From assembly GCA_027575765.1 (NCBI GenBank), contig JANBPT010000219.1:1-54771 (forward strand): a stretch of 54,771 nt of DNA. Direction: 5' to 3'. Positions 11,054 to 21,511 of this stretch are shown piece by piece. The position numbers were made by a program, and so were the translations under genes. The stretch's first letter is position 1. Every line of letters begins with the position of its first letter. The notes under the pieces are model-generated. The model did not search any database. It saw only the letters and a program-made list of their open reading frames with translations, and was not told the origin of the DNA. The DNA is from Tieghemiomyces parasiticus (lineage: Eukaryota > Kickxellomycota > Dimargaritomycetes > Dimargaritales > Dimargaritaceae).

Positions 11054-12813
11054 CTAAACCCATTCCCGGGGCTTTTCCACAATTTCCATGACCTTGGCCT
11101 CCTCAGTGCCGGGTTCGGGCCGATGACAGTACTCCCAGCGGGCGGTCAGCGGGAGGGACATAAGAATGCTCTCGATACGGGCACCGGGAGTGAAAAGGCC
11201 AAACTTAGTGCCACGGTCGTGGATCAGATTGAATTCGACGTAGCGACCGCGCCGCAACTGCTGCCAGCGTTTCTGTTCCTCGGTGAAGGGCATATCCTTT
11301 CGGCGGAGCACAATCGGAACGTAGGAGGGTAGGAAGGCGCGACCACAGTCCTGGACAAACGCGAAGAGCTCTTCCGGGTTGCGATCATCGAGGTCGTCAA
11401 AGAAGATACCGCCTACCCCGCGAGCTTCCTGGCGATGCGGGAGGTAAAAGTAGCGGTCACACCAGGCCTTGTAGGCTGGGTAAAAGGCTGGATCGTGGCG
11501 GTCACATGCGTCTTTGAGGGTGCGGTGAAAGTGCGTGGCGTCCTCGGGGAACAGGTAGCTTGGAGTGAGGTCGCTGCCGCCACCGAACCAGGCCATCTGG
11601 GGCTGGTCCGGGTGGTCCGGGTCCTCAATTTCAAAGTACCGGTAGTTGAGGTGCACAGTGGGGACCATAGGGTTGTGCGGATGCATCACGATGGAAATGC
11701 CTGCCACGCAGAATGGAACCTCGTCGTCCCCGTTGATATCCTTGTTGCGCGCCTTCATCTGCGCCACTGCGGCACGCGACAGCTTGCCGTCGATCACCGA
11801 CACGTTGACGCCGGCCTTCTCAAAAACGTTGCCGTCCTGCAGCACGCATGAAATACCGTACCCACCCTCCTCACGTTTCCACTGATCTACAAAGAAAGGC
11901 TTTCCGTCAATACGCGATATCTCATCGGTGATCTCCTTCTGCAGGGCCTTCACGAAGGTCTCCATGCGGCGGTGCAGCTTGCGGTTGGCCTGAACATCCG
12001 GAGAGATGACCGACTAGGGTAGAGGACGAGGGGTAATCATGCCAGAACAATGGTGGTGAGTGGGGGGTAGGGAGTGGAAAAGGGCAACAGCGGATATAAA
12101 TCGACATCCGGCGCAGTCCGGTTTATCAAGAGGGCTTGGCAGGCTCTGGTCTACTCACCTGGGACGCCTTCGGATTGACCGCAGGATTAGGGACGAGGGG
12201 CGGGACGGTGTCTGTCGTCTTGACACCAAATTCTGGGGTCTGATTGCGAAATATAGCAACAGGGAGATGGTCAGAAGCATGGTGGTTGTGGAAGGGGGTT
12301 AGGAACAGTCGGCCAGGAGGTAAAATCGATCGGTGGAAATGTAATTGCTGTGAAAAATCGGCCCCACAGGCGAAATCGCCACTGCCCCCCAAAAAAATCA
12401 AACGAAAATTAGCACCATGGAGGTGCGACTTACCTGGGACCAAAGGTAGAGGCCAGCGCCCAATCCGGCGGCCCCTACCAGAAGCGTGGCGCGACTCAAC
12501 GGACTGCGTCCAGATGGCGTGGCTGAGGTGGACTGGTACCGAGGGTGGGGGCCTAGGGTCCGTCGGAAACTAGTGCGCAGAGGCGCGGCGCTGTAGTAAG
12601 CGTAGCGACAAGAAGGATGTGATCAAACATCGAGTGTTATAGCCAGTTACCTAGTATGGGACGGCTATAGCTACCGCTGTCTACGACTGCCAATGCAGGG
12701 CCAAGGGGCACACGCACCGGTGGCGTCTCGATACCAGAGTGGGTAGTAGGTTGGTCAACTTACGCGTGCGATAACAGGCGACCGGGCTGCGGAGTACGTG
12801 AGAGCAGAGACAT
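11054..12813 (-). CDS. HEM13: Coproporphyrinogen III oxidase (oxygen-dependent)
   Basis: This enzyme converts coproporphyrinogen III to protoporphyrinogen IX in heme synthesis, using oxygen. Four minus-strand exons (12813-12764, 12590-12434, 12239-12159, 12013-11054) join in phase to 415 residues. The last exon holds the whole catalytic fold: WFGGGSDLTPSYLFPEDATH, the segment ending FFDDLDD, and the C-terminal block RRGRYVEFNLIHDRGTKFGL. The first 69 residues are unlike cytosolic yeast Hem13. They are Arg/Ser-rich with almost no acidic residues, followed by a hydrophobic segment (LLVGAAGLGAGLYLW). This suggests a bipartite presequence to the mitochondrial intermembrane space, as in animals. 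Introns are 145-194 bases. The gene is divergent from the PPR gene. Confidence 0.93.
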
Positions 12814-13503
12814 GGTGTTCAATTGCAGTTTGAATAGGAGACTTGAAGAATAGTAAGTTGAGGGATCAGCCGGGTCAAAGCCAGAGCAGGTGTGGGAGGA
12901 CTAATGGGCGGCCGCTGACCTAATAGTAAGCAAAGCCCGGGTGTCAGTTAGTGGAAACTGACCGGACCGACACACACACCCGGGATCAGGTCGCACCCGT
13001 TTCCGACCGGCTCCGTTCCGAGGAGGTCCTACGTAACGGGGCATCGGCTGGTGTCAATTCCCCACGCTCGCCCGTGCATGGGGTCTAGTGCTCAAGGTGA
13101 ATAGGCGTGGGGGGGGGTTAAGTGGACCTGCCTTTTTGGCGAAAGCGCCGGGTGATGCATTCCCTCTGGTCTAAATCAGAGCATCTGGCGAAATCAGAGA
13201 CCCCCACCAAGCCACTGGCTTATTGAAAGCTGACGCCAGCAACAGATGGCTGATTCAGCCGTGGCAGTATTATTCCAAGTCAAGGAATACGGCTCCGCCA
13301 CAAAGTTTTTATCCAGCCAGTTGGCGATCTGTTCCCCCCTCCCAGGCCTGGTTGGTGACAGTTAGGCCCAAGCGCCCTGGGCCCTCATTCCTCCATGTGC
13401 GGTCAGTAGGTTAACGATTCTACTGTGTTTAACCTAATTCTCACTCCCAGGCGTGTCTCGCCCTGGACCTCTTTGGTTGTTACGTATTTTCTTATAGTCG
13501 CCC
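12814..13503. other. Divergent promoter region between HEM13 and the PPR gene
   Basis: These 690 bases lie between two outward-facing starts. There is no coding frame I trust. A G9 tract (near 13110) and short GT/CA-rich segments are present, but no clear TATA box. Confidence 0.45.
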
Positions 13504-16500
13504 ATGGCCCGAGCGGTAAGGAGCGAGATTCTCCAGGCGATCAATGCCGGTTACTTACCCCGGCCTGCCGATCGGACCTTCCGACTCGGGACGAAACCAC
13601 CTGCGCTGACAACCTCCCTGGCCCACCCTTGGCGACGGTCCCACCCACCAGGCCGGCGGCGGCAGCGGAGCCCACTCAACACCTTAAGTGGCCCCCTTTG
13701 GTCGTGGGGAGCCAGAGCTCTGTCTGCTCACGCCCACCGTGCGCCCCGTCCCGTTCGACCCGCCCCCTTATCGGGCCCACTCGCCCGTGCCCTGGCCATC
13801 ACGGACCACACCGCTGGCCTGCGTCTCCTCCAAGACCTGCTGGAACAGGACCCCCCACGGCGCGTGGCGGGTCACATACCGGGCGCGAGCCAGGTCAGCC
13901 AGCTATTGCGGGACCTGGCCGGCCGGCACTCGTGGTCCTCTCTCGCCACCCTCGACCATCTCCTGCGAGCCCATTACAATGCAATCTACCCTCATCTGGA
14001 CCTCAGGCCCGTCATTAGTCACCTGGTACGGTCCAACGCATCCCTCAAGGAGGTGGTTGACCGTTTCGCTGCCTGGTCACCCGGGATGCTTGCCGGTTCA
14101 CCGGCTAAGCGCCGCCACGCGCTTGTACGAACCGCCACGGACCTCCTTGGCCACGTTCTACGTACTGAGAACCACTTTGGCCCGGAATCCCACCGTTTGA
14201 TGACCGCTCTCAGCCGTCACTTGGCTGGGGACCCGGCAAAGGCTGCTGCCGAGCGGCAGATTCTAACAGGGGCCATGCATCAGATTCTCCGGACATGGAC
14301 TCGCGGTTCGAAGGCGTCTGTGCCACCTACTAACTTGACCGCCGCGGGTGTGACCGCCATTTTCAACCATTGCTACCAACACTGTGGCGATGTCGACCCC
14401 TTGACCCTTTACATGTGCACCCACGCCGCTATAACACCCAGCCGATACGGCGAAGTCTACTCGGCGATCATGGGTGACCCACTCCTACTTGCAGTCCCTA
14501 GTTACGAGCGCGCAGACGTTGTGAACCAGCTGTGTGGCTACCTATTGGCCCTATATATTGACCCATACTCGGCCCGCTCGCTGGAAGATCTGCACCCCCG
14601 ACCCGTCTTACAAAACTTGCTATTACGGTTCTTCGAACTGCTTCTGGAGGTCCATGTCCGCGAGATAAATATTCCAGTCACCACCCGAACTTCCTTATCC
14701 TCACTCGCCGAAGGACAGCGCACTACGGCCGCCCATCTCGCGGCGTTGACCAACTGGGTCGCTCCGCGTATCGGCGAGCTCATTTCCTCGCCGTCGACCA
14801 CAGCCACGCCACACTTGACCGAAATCATCCCGTCGCTGGACCAACTTGCGGTATGGATGAAAGACCGCGCCCCCACCTGGTCTGCAGATAAACTGGTCGG
14901 GCTGATTCAAGTCATATCGGCGTTGCAGCCGGCGGTTCAGACCACCACCCCAGTCGATACGCTCCTCCCAAATCTGACCCGGCTCCTGATTCGCACTAAT
15001 GCGCCCCTCCCCGGTCGCTATTACACATTGGCCACCGGAGCCTGCTTGCGGCACGACCGGGTGGACACAGCCCTCACCATCCATGCCATCCTCTCCACTG
15101 CGGACGCCGCCGACCACCTTGAAACCGAGGCCCTTAGGACCCTCGCTGCTGCCCTGGCTAGATGTGGGCGCCTGACCGAGGCCGGACGATTCTGCCGCCA
15201 GGTGGGCCGACCGCCGGTGGTAGCCGCAGTGGTCGAACATATTATTCGCCCACTAACCAGCTCCACTGGCCAATCGAGGTCCCCATCAGACGATTCCACT
15301 GCTACCGCATCTGTCATCACTGAGCCATCGGAAGTCACCTTAGAACATCTCTGTACGTTCCTGGCCGTGCTCTACCCGCAGTCCGCGGCCCCACCGGGTC
15401 TCGCCCTCACCAAGGCTCTGCTGGCCTCTCGGGGCCACACTAACCTACTCCGCGAGGGGTATACGCTGGCGGTGGGCGGACTGCTACGACTGAGCCACTA
15501 CACGGCCGCCCGCGCCGTTCACTCCTTTCTAGTCCACCGGGGCGTCCTGCCGGATATCAAACTTGTGAATGCCCTCTTGAAAGCCTTGGTTACCCACTCC
15601 ACTTGGGTTGAAGCCTATGTGGCCTACCGCGATTTTGTCGACGCCCGTCACCGACCCAACGCCTACACGGGCACAATCCTCATGAATGGACTGGCCCGCC
15701 AGCCCGGGACCACCCAGAGCCTGGGTAACACCGCTGCCCCAGCCATCCTTGATCGGTACCGGCGACCCCACCTACGACCGCCGCCAGCATTCTTGGCTCC
15801 TACCGAACGGCCTGCGCCTCTGCGCTATCAGTCCACCCCACCCGGTGCCGCGGATTCCGAAACGATGCCCACCCCCGCCACCACCAACGGAGCTTCGTAT
15901 CGCGCTTACCGCCACCGCCGACCCACCAACCTCCCTGCACCATTAGAAGCGATCGGCCATATCCTAGCGGACCTTCGCGCCGGCGGCGTTCATCTCAATA
16001 CGGCCTTTCTCACCGCCCTCCTCCAGTGTCTGATCGCCCTGGGCCAGCCACTCGACCAGGTACGCATTATATTTGACGACATGCGCGCTGGGTCCAACGC
16101 CGCCGCCACCACGCACGCGGCACCTAACGCCGTGACCTACCTGGTCATGATGTGGGGCTACGCCCGTGCCGGGGTCTACCGCGAAACTGCGGCCCTCCTG
16201 GGCGACCTCCGGGCCCACCGGCCGCATCTTGCCGACATTTCACACTATGGTGTTCTCATGTACGCCTACAGCCGCGCGCACCAAATGCCGGCCCTCCTTG
16301 AAACGTGGCGGACGGTTCGTCGCCTGTTTCCCACCCCGAACGCCCGCGTTGTCAACGTCCTCCTCTTCGCCCTCGTCCGTCAGGGTCGACCGCAGATGGC
16401 CCTGGATTTTTTTGCGCAGCTCGGTCGCCAGTCACTTGAGGAAACCCAGGAGGGCAGTGAAGGAGCCCAAAGGGGGGCTAGCCAATCCCACGGGATGCCC

Positions 16501-17370
16501 GCCGCGCGCCACGGTGATGAGGACGCACCAGGGGCCATCGCCCAGTGCCTACGGGCAACCAGGCCAGCTGCGACAACGACATCGACGACTACCGCCGAGT
16601 ACGGCCGTAACACCGAGCACATGACCTCGTTGCTCATCCGGGCGCACCTGCTCGAGGGCCAACTGGGGCCGGCCTGGCAGCTCTTCTGCCGGGTCCCATG
16701 CGCCGACCCAGTCGCCCAGGCCCACGTTCTCGAGTCCTTCCTTCGCTACTTTATCTCCCAGGGCGATATAGTGGCCAGCGAGAAATTGTTTGCTGCCATT
16801 AGCGCTGACCCGGTCAAGATGGTGTATTGGTTGGATTACCTCCGCCTCATCGTCCTGGCTAGCCGCCACGGTAACTACGAGTTTGTGGCGCGGCTGTACG
16901 CTTCGATGCGCCGCGCCTATTTACACTACTTTCCGCGTGTAACGGCCGTGAGTTCGGCACGAGTGCAGCCGAGGTGGCCCCGGCTGTGGCAGCAAACAAC
17001 GGTCGGTCAAACCATGGACGAGGGGGCGGCATTGGATAGCAACCCCCTGTTGGTTGACGCCAGACCGGAGAGTGTGGCACCGCTGGTGACGGGCGGGCAT
17101 TCCAGGAGATCTTCCGACCGGACTATAGCCCCAAAGGTATCCCAGATGGACCATTTTCACATCACGGAAGAACAACAGCTACTCATCGCCGAGGGCTGCT
17201 GCCGTGCCGACCGTGCTAGTCTCGCCCTGCTGGCCTATCACGACTATCTGGGCATTCCTACTCCGGTGCCACCTCTGCTGGGTGTCGAACAGGGTTTGCA
17301 CGCCGCGGAGCTGACCCTGTCTGCCGCACCGTCCGGTTCATTTAATCGCAATGTCTCCACTATTGAGTAA
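13504..17370 (+). CDS. Large pentatricopeptide repeat (PPR) protein, probably mitochondrial
   Basis: This intronless gene encodes 1288 residues. PPR-like helical pairs are visible at about residues 682-715 (PDIKLVNALLKALVTHSTW, then HRPNAYTGTILMNGLAR), 874-905 (NAVTYLVMMWGYARAGVYRE), 910-940 (HYGVLMYAYSRAHQMPALLE) and 943-970 (NARVVNVLLFALVRQGRPQM), with a further helical unit near 1035. PPR proteins bind single-stranded RNA and in fungi act mostly on mitochondrial transcripts or translation. The first 100 residues are rich in Arg, Pro and Ala and poor in acidic residues, consistent with mitochondrial targeting. The start is the first ATG of the frame. No orthologue can be assigned; the repeats are degenerate and separated by low-complexity inserts, as is common in fungal PPR proteins. 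Confidence 0.8.
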   Translation: MARAVRSEILQAINAGYLPRPADRTFRLGTKPPALTTSLAHPWRRSHPPGRRRQRSPLNTLSGPLWSWGARALSAHAHRAPRPVRPAPLSGPLARALAITDHTAGLRLLQDLLEQDPPRRVAGHIPGASQVSQLLRDLAGRHSWSSLATLDHLLRAHYNAIYPHLDLRPVISHLVRSNASLKEVVDRFAAWSPGMLAGSPAKRRHALVRTATDLLGHVLRTENHFGPESHRLMTALSRHLAGDPAKAAAERQILTGAMHQILRTWTRGSKASVPPTNLTAAGVTAIFNHCYQHCGDVDPLTLYMCTHAAITPSRYGEVYSAIMGDPLLLAVPSYERADVVNQLCGYLLALYIDPYSARSLEDLHPRPVLQNLLLRFFELLLEVHVREINIPVTTRTSLSSLAEGQRTTAAHLAALTNWVAPRIGELISSPSTTATPHLTEIIPSLDQLAVWMKDRAPTWSADKLVGLIQVISALQPAVQTTTPVDTLLPNLTRLLIRTNAPLPGRYYTLATGACLRHDRVDTALTIHAILSTADAADHLETEALRTLAAALARCGRLTEAGRFCRQVGRPPVVAAVVEHIIRPLTSSTGQSRSPSDDSTATASVITEPSEVTLEHLCTFLAVLYPQSAAPPGLALTKALLASRGHTNLLREGYTLAVGGLLRLSHYTAARAVHSFLVHRGVLPDIKLVNALLKALVTHSTWVEAYVAYRDFVDARHRPNAYTGTILMNGLARQPGTTQSLGNTAAPAILDRYRRPHLRPPPAFLAPTERPAPLRYQSTPPGAADSETMPTPATTNGASYRAYRHRRPTNLPAPLEAIGHILADLRAGGVHLNTAFLTALLQCLIALGQPLDQVRIIFDDMRAGSNAAATTHAAPNAVTYLVMMWGYARAGVYRETAALLGDLRAHRPHLADISHYGVLMYAYSRAHQMPALLETWRTVRRLFPTPNARVVNVLLFALVRQGRPQMALDFFAQLGRQSLEETQEGSEGAQRGASQSHGMPAARHGDEDAPGAIAQCLRATRPAATTTSTTTAEYGRNTEHMTSLLIRAHLLEGQLGPAWQLFCRVPCADPVAQAHVLESFLRYFISQGDIVASEKLFAAISADPVKMVYWLDYLRLIVLASRHGNYEFVARLYASMRRAYLHYFPRVTAVSSARVQPRWPRLWQQTTVGQTMDEGAALDSNPLLVDARPESVAPLVTGGHSRRSSDRTIAPKVSQMDHFHITEEQQLLIAEGCCRADRASLALLAYHDYLGIPTPVPPLLGVEQGLHAAELTLSAAPSGSFNRNVSTIE

Positions 17371-17472
17371 AAGCCGGAAAATAATATTTCATGTACAAGA
17401 TTTCCACAAGGGTGTGTCATATTACGGTCGGCGTTCAGTGTTAATTGTGAAGCTCTACCCACCCCAGTCACT

Positions 17473-18222
17473 CTAGACGGTCTGAAGCCACCTCGTATTC
17501 TCAGCTAGATGGGATATGGCCTGCGCCCAGGTCCGACCAATGCTCTTGAACTCGTTGTGCGACTCCTGAGGATACCCCACTGTTTCGACATCGGACTCGA
17601 TATCCCCTACAAGGTGGCTAAACCGATCGACCAACAACTCCACCCTGGCCTGGTGTGCCTGCATATCCCGTGGCTGCCTCGGCATGATGAACAACCCGCG
17701 GAGGGTCTCACTCAACCACTGGTCAGCCGAACGATCGATGGGAAGGCCTTGCCAATGTACTCCACCCTGGTGAAAGGACCCAATCCATGCGGCTCCTCCT
17801 TAGAGTCGTATGAGCCACTTGCGAAAGTGTACAGTATTTGGGTGGCGATTCTAAGGGTCTGGAGGTGCATTCGGGGCGGGAACTTTCAATGCGGCGGTCG
17901 CTTAAGGGCCACGACGCGGCACATGGCGGCGGCGGTGGCGCGGGACGCTGTGAGGGCCGTGTCGTAAGCCGCATCGACTTCGGCTGGCGTGCCTTCCGTC
18001 AGAGCCCCAATATAGGCCAGAATAGCCTTCCAGGCGATGCACGGGAGGTAAGTATCGACGGGGGCTCGGTAACGATTCGCTCGAGGCGGTTCCGTTGACC
18101 GTGACGTAGGGATGCGAGTGTTGGCTGTTACACAGCCCAGTGGGGTCGAAATAGTTGCCATAGTCGTCGCAATGGAAAAGAACATGTATGAAAGAAAGAA
18201 GTATAAGCCCAACAGTCTTCAT
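17473..18222 (-). pseudogene. Decayed paralogue of the gene at 19501-20262
   Basis: Three minus-strand frames together align with the intact gene 1.3 kb away. The ATG at 18222 begins a strong signal peptide (MKTVGLILLSFIHVLF). Similarity changes frame at a run of five C's (18064-18060): removing one base would lead into VDTYLPCIAWKA, which matches the paralogue's DHHGCAVWNA. A TGA follows at 17888-17886, while similarity continues beyond it (TRVEYIGKAF against GRVRYEYLLQ). A second frame change near 17715-17760 leads into DQWLSETLRGLF, matching TQWLGLVNAILL, and then VDRFSH against VDRYFSH. The spacing between matched blocks is nearly identical in both copies, so introns do not explain the breaks. 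At least three disabling changes make it a pseudogene. Confidence 0.7.
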
Positions 18223-19500
18223 GCAACGGCATTGCAGCTTGTCCGGGCGGTTTATTTTTAGAATACGCTGTTTAGGAAATATAGTAGCGGAAGGTGGTCG
18301 GGCAAAGTTGGTCAATTAGGGTTGGAAGGTAAACTAACTAATTAAGGCAAGTCAGAGCGATTAGGTGGTGGCGGCAGGTATGAAAGGTAGCTGTGAAGGA
18401 CTTTTATTTGTCTTATATATAGGTTGTACATGCTGCAACGACAACGGTTCTTGCTTCAGATGGATGCGTACATCAGTTTAGCTGCACAACATTGATAGTG
18501 GGTACCTAATATGCACCATGGCGGAGAGCATAGGCACCACGGATTGTAGGGCAGCAGTCCGTGTACAGTATCAGTATTGATAAGGTTAAATCCTCGGTCA
18601 CAAAATTGTAAAAATTAATTGGGCACGTCCCACAGGTGGTTGCTTCGTGTATTCAACACGGCGCGCAAGCATGCGCTAGCAGGGATGCAATGTTCGATGT
18701 CAATCCAACGCGCATGGGCGTCATCATGGCGTAACAGGCTAGGGCCCGAGAGCCTTGCCAGGTTTAGTGGTTGTATCTTTTTTGGCACAACTTCGTTACT
18801 TCCGGATTCGAGCTGAGCACCGCACCTACCTATGAGGTCGCATTGTCGCCACAATATGTACGGTAGCGGAACCCGTTGTGCGAACTACCCTACGACCATA
18901 CCAATACCGCCAGGATAATTTTGGCGCTATTATCGGGTCGCTCGAGTACCATAGGTAGCCGTATTACTCGCGACTAGTCCCTCGCAGATTAGGCCTCCAA
19001 ATAAGTCTCATATAACTGTTCTTTGGCTGGTCGTTATCTCTGGGTATGGGGTGCAACGCAGAAAATCCTGCCGTAAAACGACAGCACCCAACCTGGGTTG
19101 ATGATTAACACTAGAGACTAAATATTTCCACCGCGTTCGCTTGGCGCCATTGCAGATCGAGGGTGGTCAGCTGCGTTGAAGGGAGAGGGCTCTTGCGTAC
19201 CTAATCTGATCGAGGTTGACCAGCTTACGGAAAATCGGTACTGCCCGCACAATCCCTTATTTACACCCGCTCGTCAAAACTAAGGTGTTATTTTACCTAT
19301 TGACAATGGCTGTTTACTCGTAGTCACCGCCCACTGTGCTCTCGTGCTAGTTCCTCACTGGTACCTCAAGAAACGCTTCATTTCTATGTATGTGACGAAT
19401 CACCGGCGCCTATTGATATGGCCCAGTGTACAGTGGGATATCAATAGACCGTAACAACCTAGCTTAGAAAACGAAGCCGCTCAGATGCCTCAGACCTCCA
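18223..19500. other. Gene-free interval
   Basis: I see no gene in these 1.28 kb between the decayed copy and its intact paralogue. Both strands are broken by frequent stops and the composition is AT-richer than the core genes. Confidence 0.5.
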
Positions 19501-20262
19501 CTACGTATCAGTTTCAGAGGAAACCTCGGGATAAATAACCCGACCCAATTCGCTAGCAGCGACCCTAAACCCATCGAGAAGGCCGTATAGACGGCTACCG
19601 GGTCTAGCCACGAGTTGCATTTCGTCACGTATGACTTGTGGACGTACAATCAAGTTATCCTTAAGAATGTTCATATGGCTGAAATACCTGTCCACTACTG
19701 GCACCATCCAGGCTGGCTCCTCAATTCCAGACAGCAGGATCGCGTTTACCAACCCTAGCCATTGGGTCAGGAGGGTGAAGCGCGGTACGACTTGGAGCAG
19801 GTACTCGTAGCGGACTCGGCCGGCCGAACCTTCCGCCAGGTCCGGGGTAAGGCGCTGGCTAGTATCCAGGAAGAACACAAACAAGCCGCGGACAACGTCG
19901 AGCGAACCCATGACGGTCCAGAGAATACGGGCACGGTCAATGTCGTTGCGGGGCCATACCACTCGGCATCGCTCGACAGCATATCGGACAGTGGCAAGGC
20001 TGTAGTCATGGGCGGCGGCGAGCCGTGCGGTGGACTCGTCGGCGAAGGCCGCAAGGAAGTCCACGGTGGCGTTCCAGACGGCACAGCCATGGTGGTCCGG
20101 ACGCAGAGGTTCATGTAGCTCCGAACTCGTGCCGCGGGCGAGAAAGTCGGGTTGCGGAAACGGGGTATTGCCAAGCCAGCCGGGATGGGTACTTTCAGCA
20201 CGGTCGGGCAGTTTAAGCAGATAGTTGCTGAATGATGGGGTCTTAATCACCCGAGTCTTCAT
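19501..20262 (-). CDS. Unrecognised protein, intact member of a two-copy local family
   Basis: I do not recognise this protein. The frame gives 253 residues from the ATG at 20262; I chose that Met because it aligns with the start of the decayed copy. An upstream in-frame ATG at 20367 would add 35 residues, and the two loci also resemble each other there (ILKINR followed by a CxC pair). The body is predicted to be mostly helical, with GSLDVVRGLFVFFLD, TQWLGLVNAILLSG and VVDRYFSHMNILKDNLI. Unlike the decayed copy, its N-terminus (MKTRVIKTPSFSNYLL) is not a convincing signal peptide, so secretion is uncertain. Conservation of the frame against a decayed copy supports it being a real gene. Confidence 0.6.
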   Translation of the reverse strand: MKTRVIKTPSFSNYLLKLPDRAESTHPGWLGNTPFPQPDFLARGTSSELHEPLRPDHHGCAVWNATVDFLAAFADESTARLAAAHDYSLATVRYAVERCRVVWPRNDIDRARILWTVMGSLDVVRGLFVFFLDTSQRLTPDLAEGSAGRVRYEYLLQVVPRFTLLTQWLGLVNAILLSGIEEPAWMVPVVDRYFSHMNILKDNLIVRPQVIRDEMQLVARPGSRLYGLLDGFRVAASELGRVIYPEVSSETDT

Positions 20263-21511
20263 ACAGGGACACTGCAGCTCTGAAAGAACTGTGCCCCGAT
20301 TGATAGGCGTGCGGTTAATCTTCAGTATGAGGAAAGGTTGGTGCGGGTTGAGGTCGTTGGAGGCCATGGCGAAGGCCTGAGAGATCACCAGGCAACTACG
20401 CTGCAGAAGTGCCAATGGTTAGCGGATAGTGTTGAGGAGTTAAGGTGGGGGTTGAAGGGAGGGGGAAGCAGCCTACTGGTTATAGTTTGCGCTGTTGTAG
20501 CCACCCACGGACGCTCGGATACAAGGGTCTGTCGAGATTATCTGCTAGATAACACCTAAATCGATCGGCAAGGCTCTGTTGGTGCACACATGCTCACCGT
20601 TTATCTAGGCAGCATACCATCCGTTGTGCCATTTGTTGTGGCGTTGGGCCTGGTGATCCACACGCTATCCTTACAATCCGCCCCTCCCATGTCCAGTCTG
20701 TTGTAGTCATACTATGAGAGTACGGGAAGATCCCTGGGCATGGAATCTATCAGCCAATAGCTGTCTGCCATTACTCTGTAATATTATACTCAGTTTTATT
20801 TTGTAATATAAAAACACACGCCGTTCTAACGAGCGGGAAGGGTGGAGTGACTTTCGGTAGACATAGTCCTATGTACAGGTCCTTTTCTTTTCACAAGGAA
20901 CACGGACTGCGTGACTGTCGGCCACGTAGCTTCGCCGGTTAAACCTGACTGCCGTTGCCAGCGGCCGCATTAGGGGCAGAACGGCCCTACTAGCTGTGGT
21001 CATTCAAGCGTCATTAACCATGGCCCGACGGTTCTTTTCATTTTTGTTTGGCTCCTTGACGTAGAGCCCCACAATCAACAGCACTATCTGGCGAACCATC
21101 GGCCCCTTTTCCCACTAGTCAATCTCGTGATTGGTTCGGCAGTGCCTGGCGGGGAACTCATTGCAGGCACACGCCACAGTGTCGACGGGAACGAATACTC
21201 CCGCTTCACTATCTCACCCTATCAAATTTTTTTTCCGCCCTCACTGTGTGGCACACACGCGCTTGAGGTGTGTGAGGGGAAAAAAAAAACTGTAATCTAT
21301 ACCACGCCCGTTTTCCACCCGGGAAGCGTGCGTCTCGGAGACGGGAGACACCGGGCAGGCGGATGGTTTAAGTACGGGTGTGGTTCCCCTTCTACCCCTC
21401 TTGTTTCGGTTTGGCACGTTTGGCCCTACCCTAACCGCCCCCTGCCTCGCCGACCCACCGCCCCGCTGATTCCTCCGCACCCCCTCTCCCCTCCTTCCGT
21501 CTGTTACCACT
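20263..21511. other. Intergenic region with IMP dehydrogenase promoter
   Basis: No gene is visible in these 1.25 kb, which lie upstream of two divergent starts. The last 300 bases contain a hairpin-forming sequence (21227-21289, listed separately) and a C-rich leader directly before the IMP dehydrogenase ATG. Confidence 0.5.
21227..21289. repeat. Imperfect inverted repeat upstream of IMP dehydrogenase
   Basis: A T8 tract followed by CCGCCCTCAC on the left faces GTGAGGGG followed by an A10 tract on the right, about 220 bases before the ATG. The seven-base core CCCTCAC/GTGAGGG pairs perfectly, flanked by the T/A tracts. The loop itself contains further TGTGTG/CACACA complementarity. Whether it is transcribed or acts in promoter DNA is unknown. 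Confidence 0.5.
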
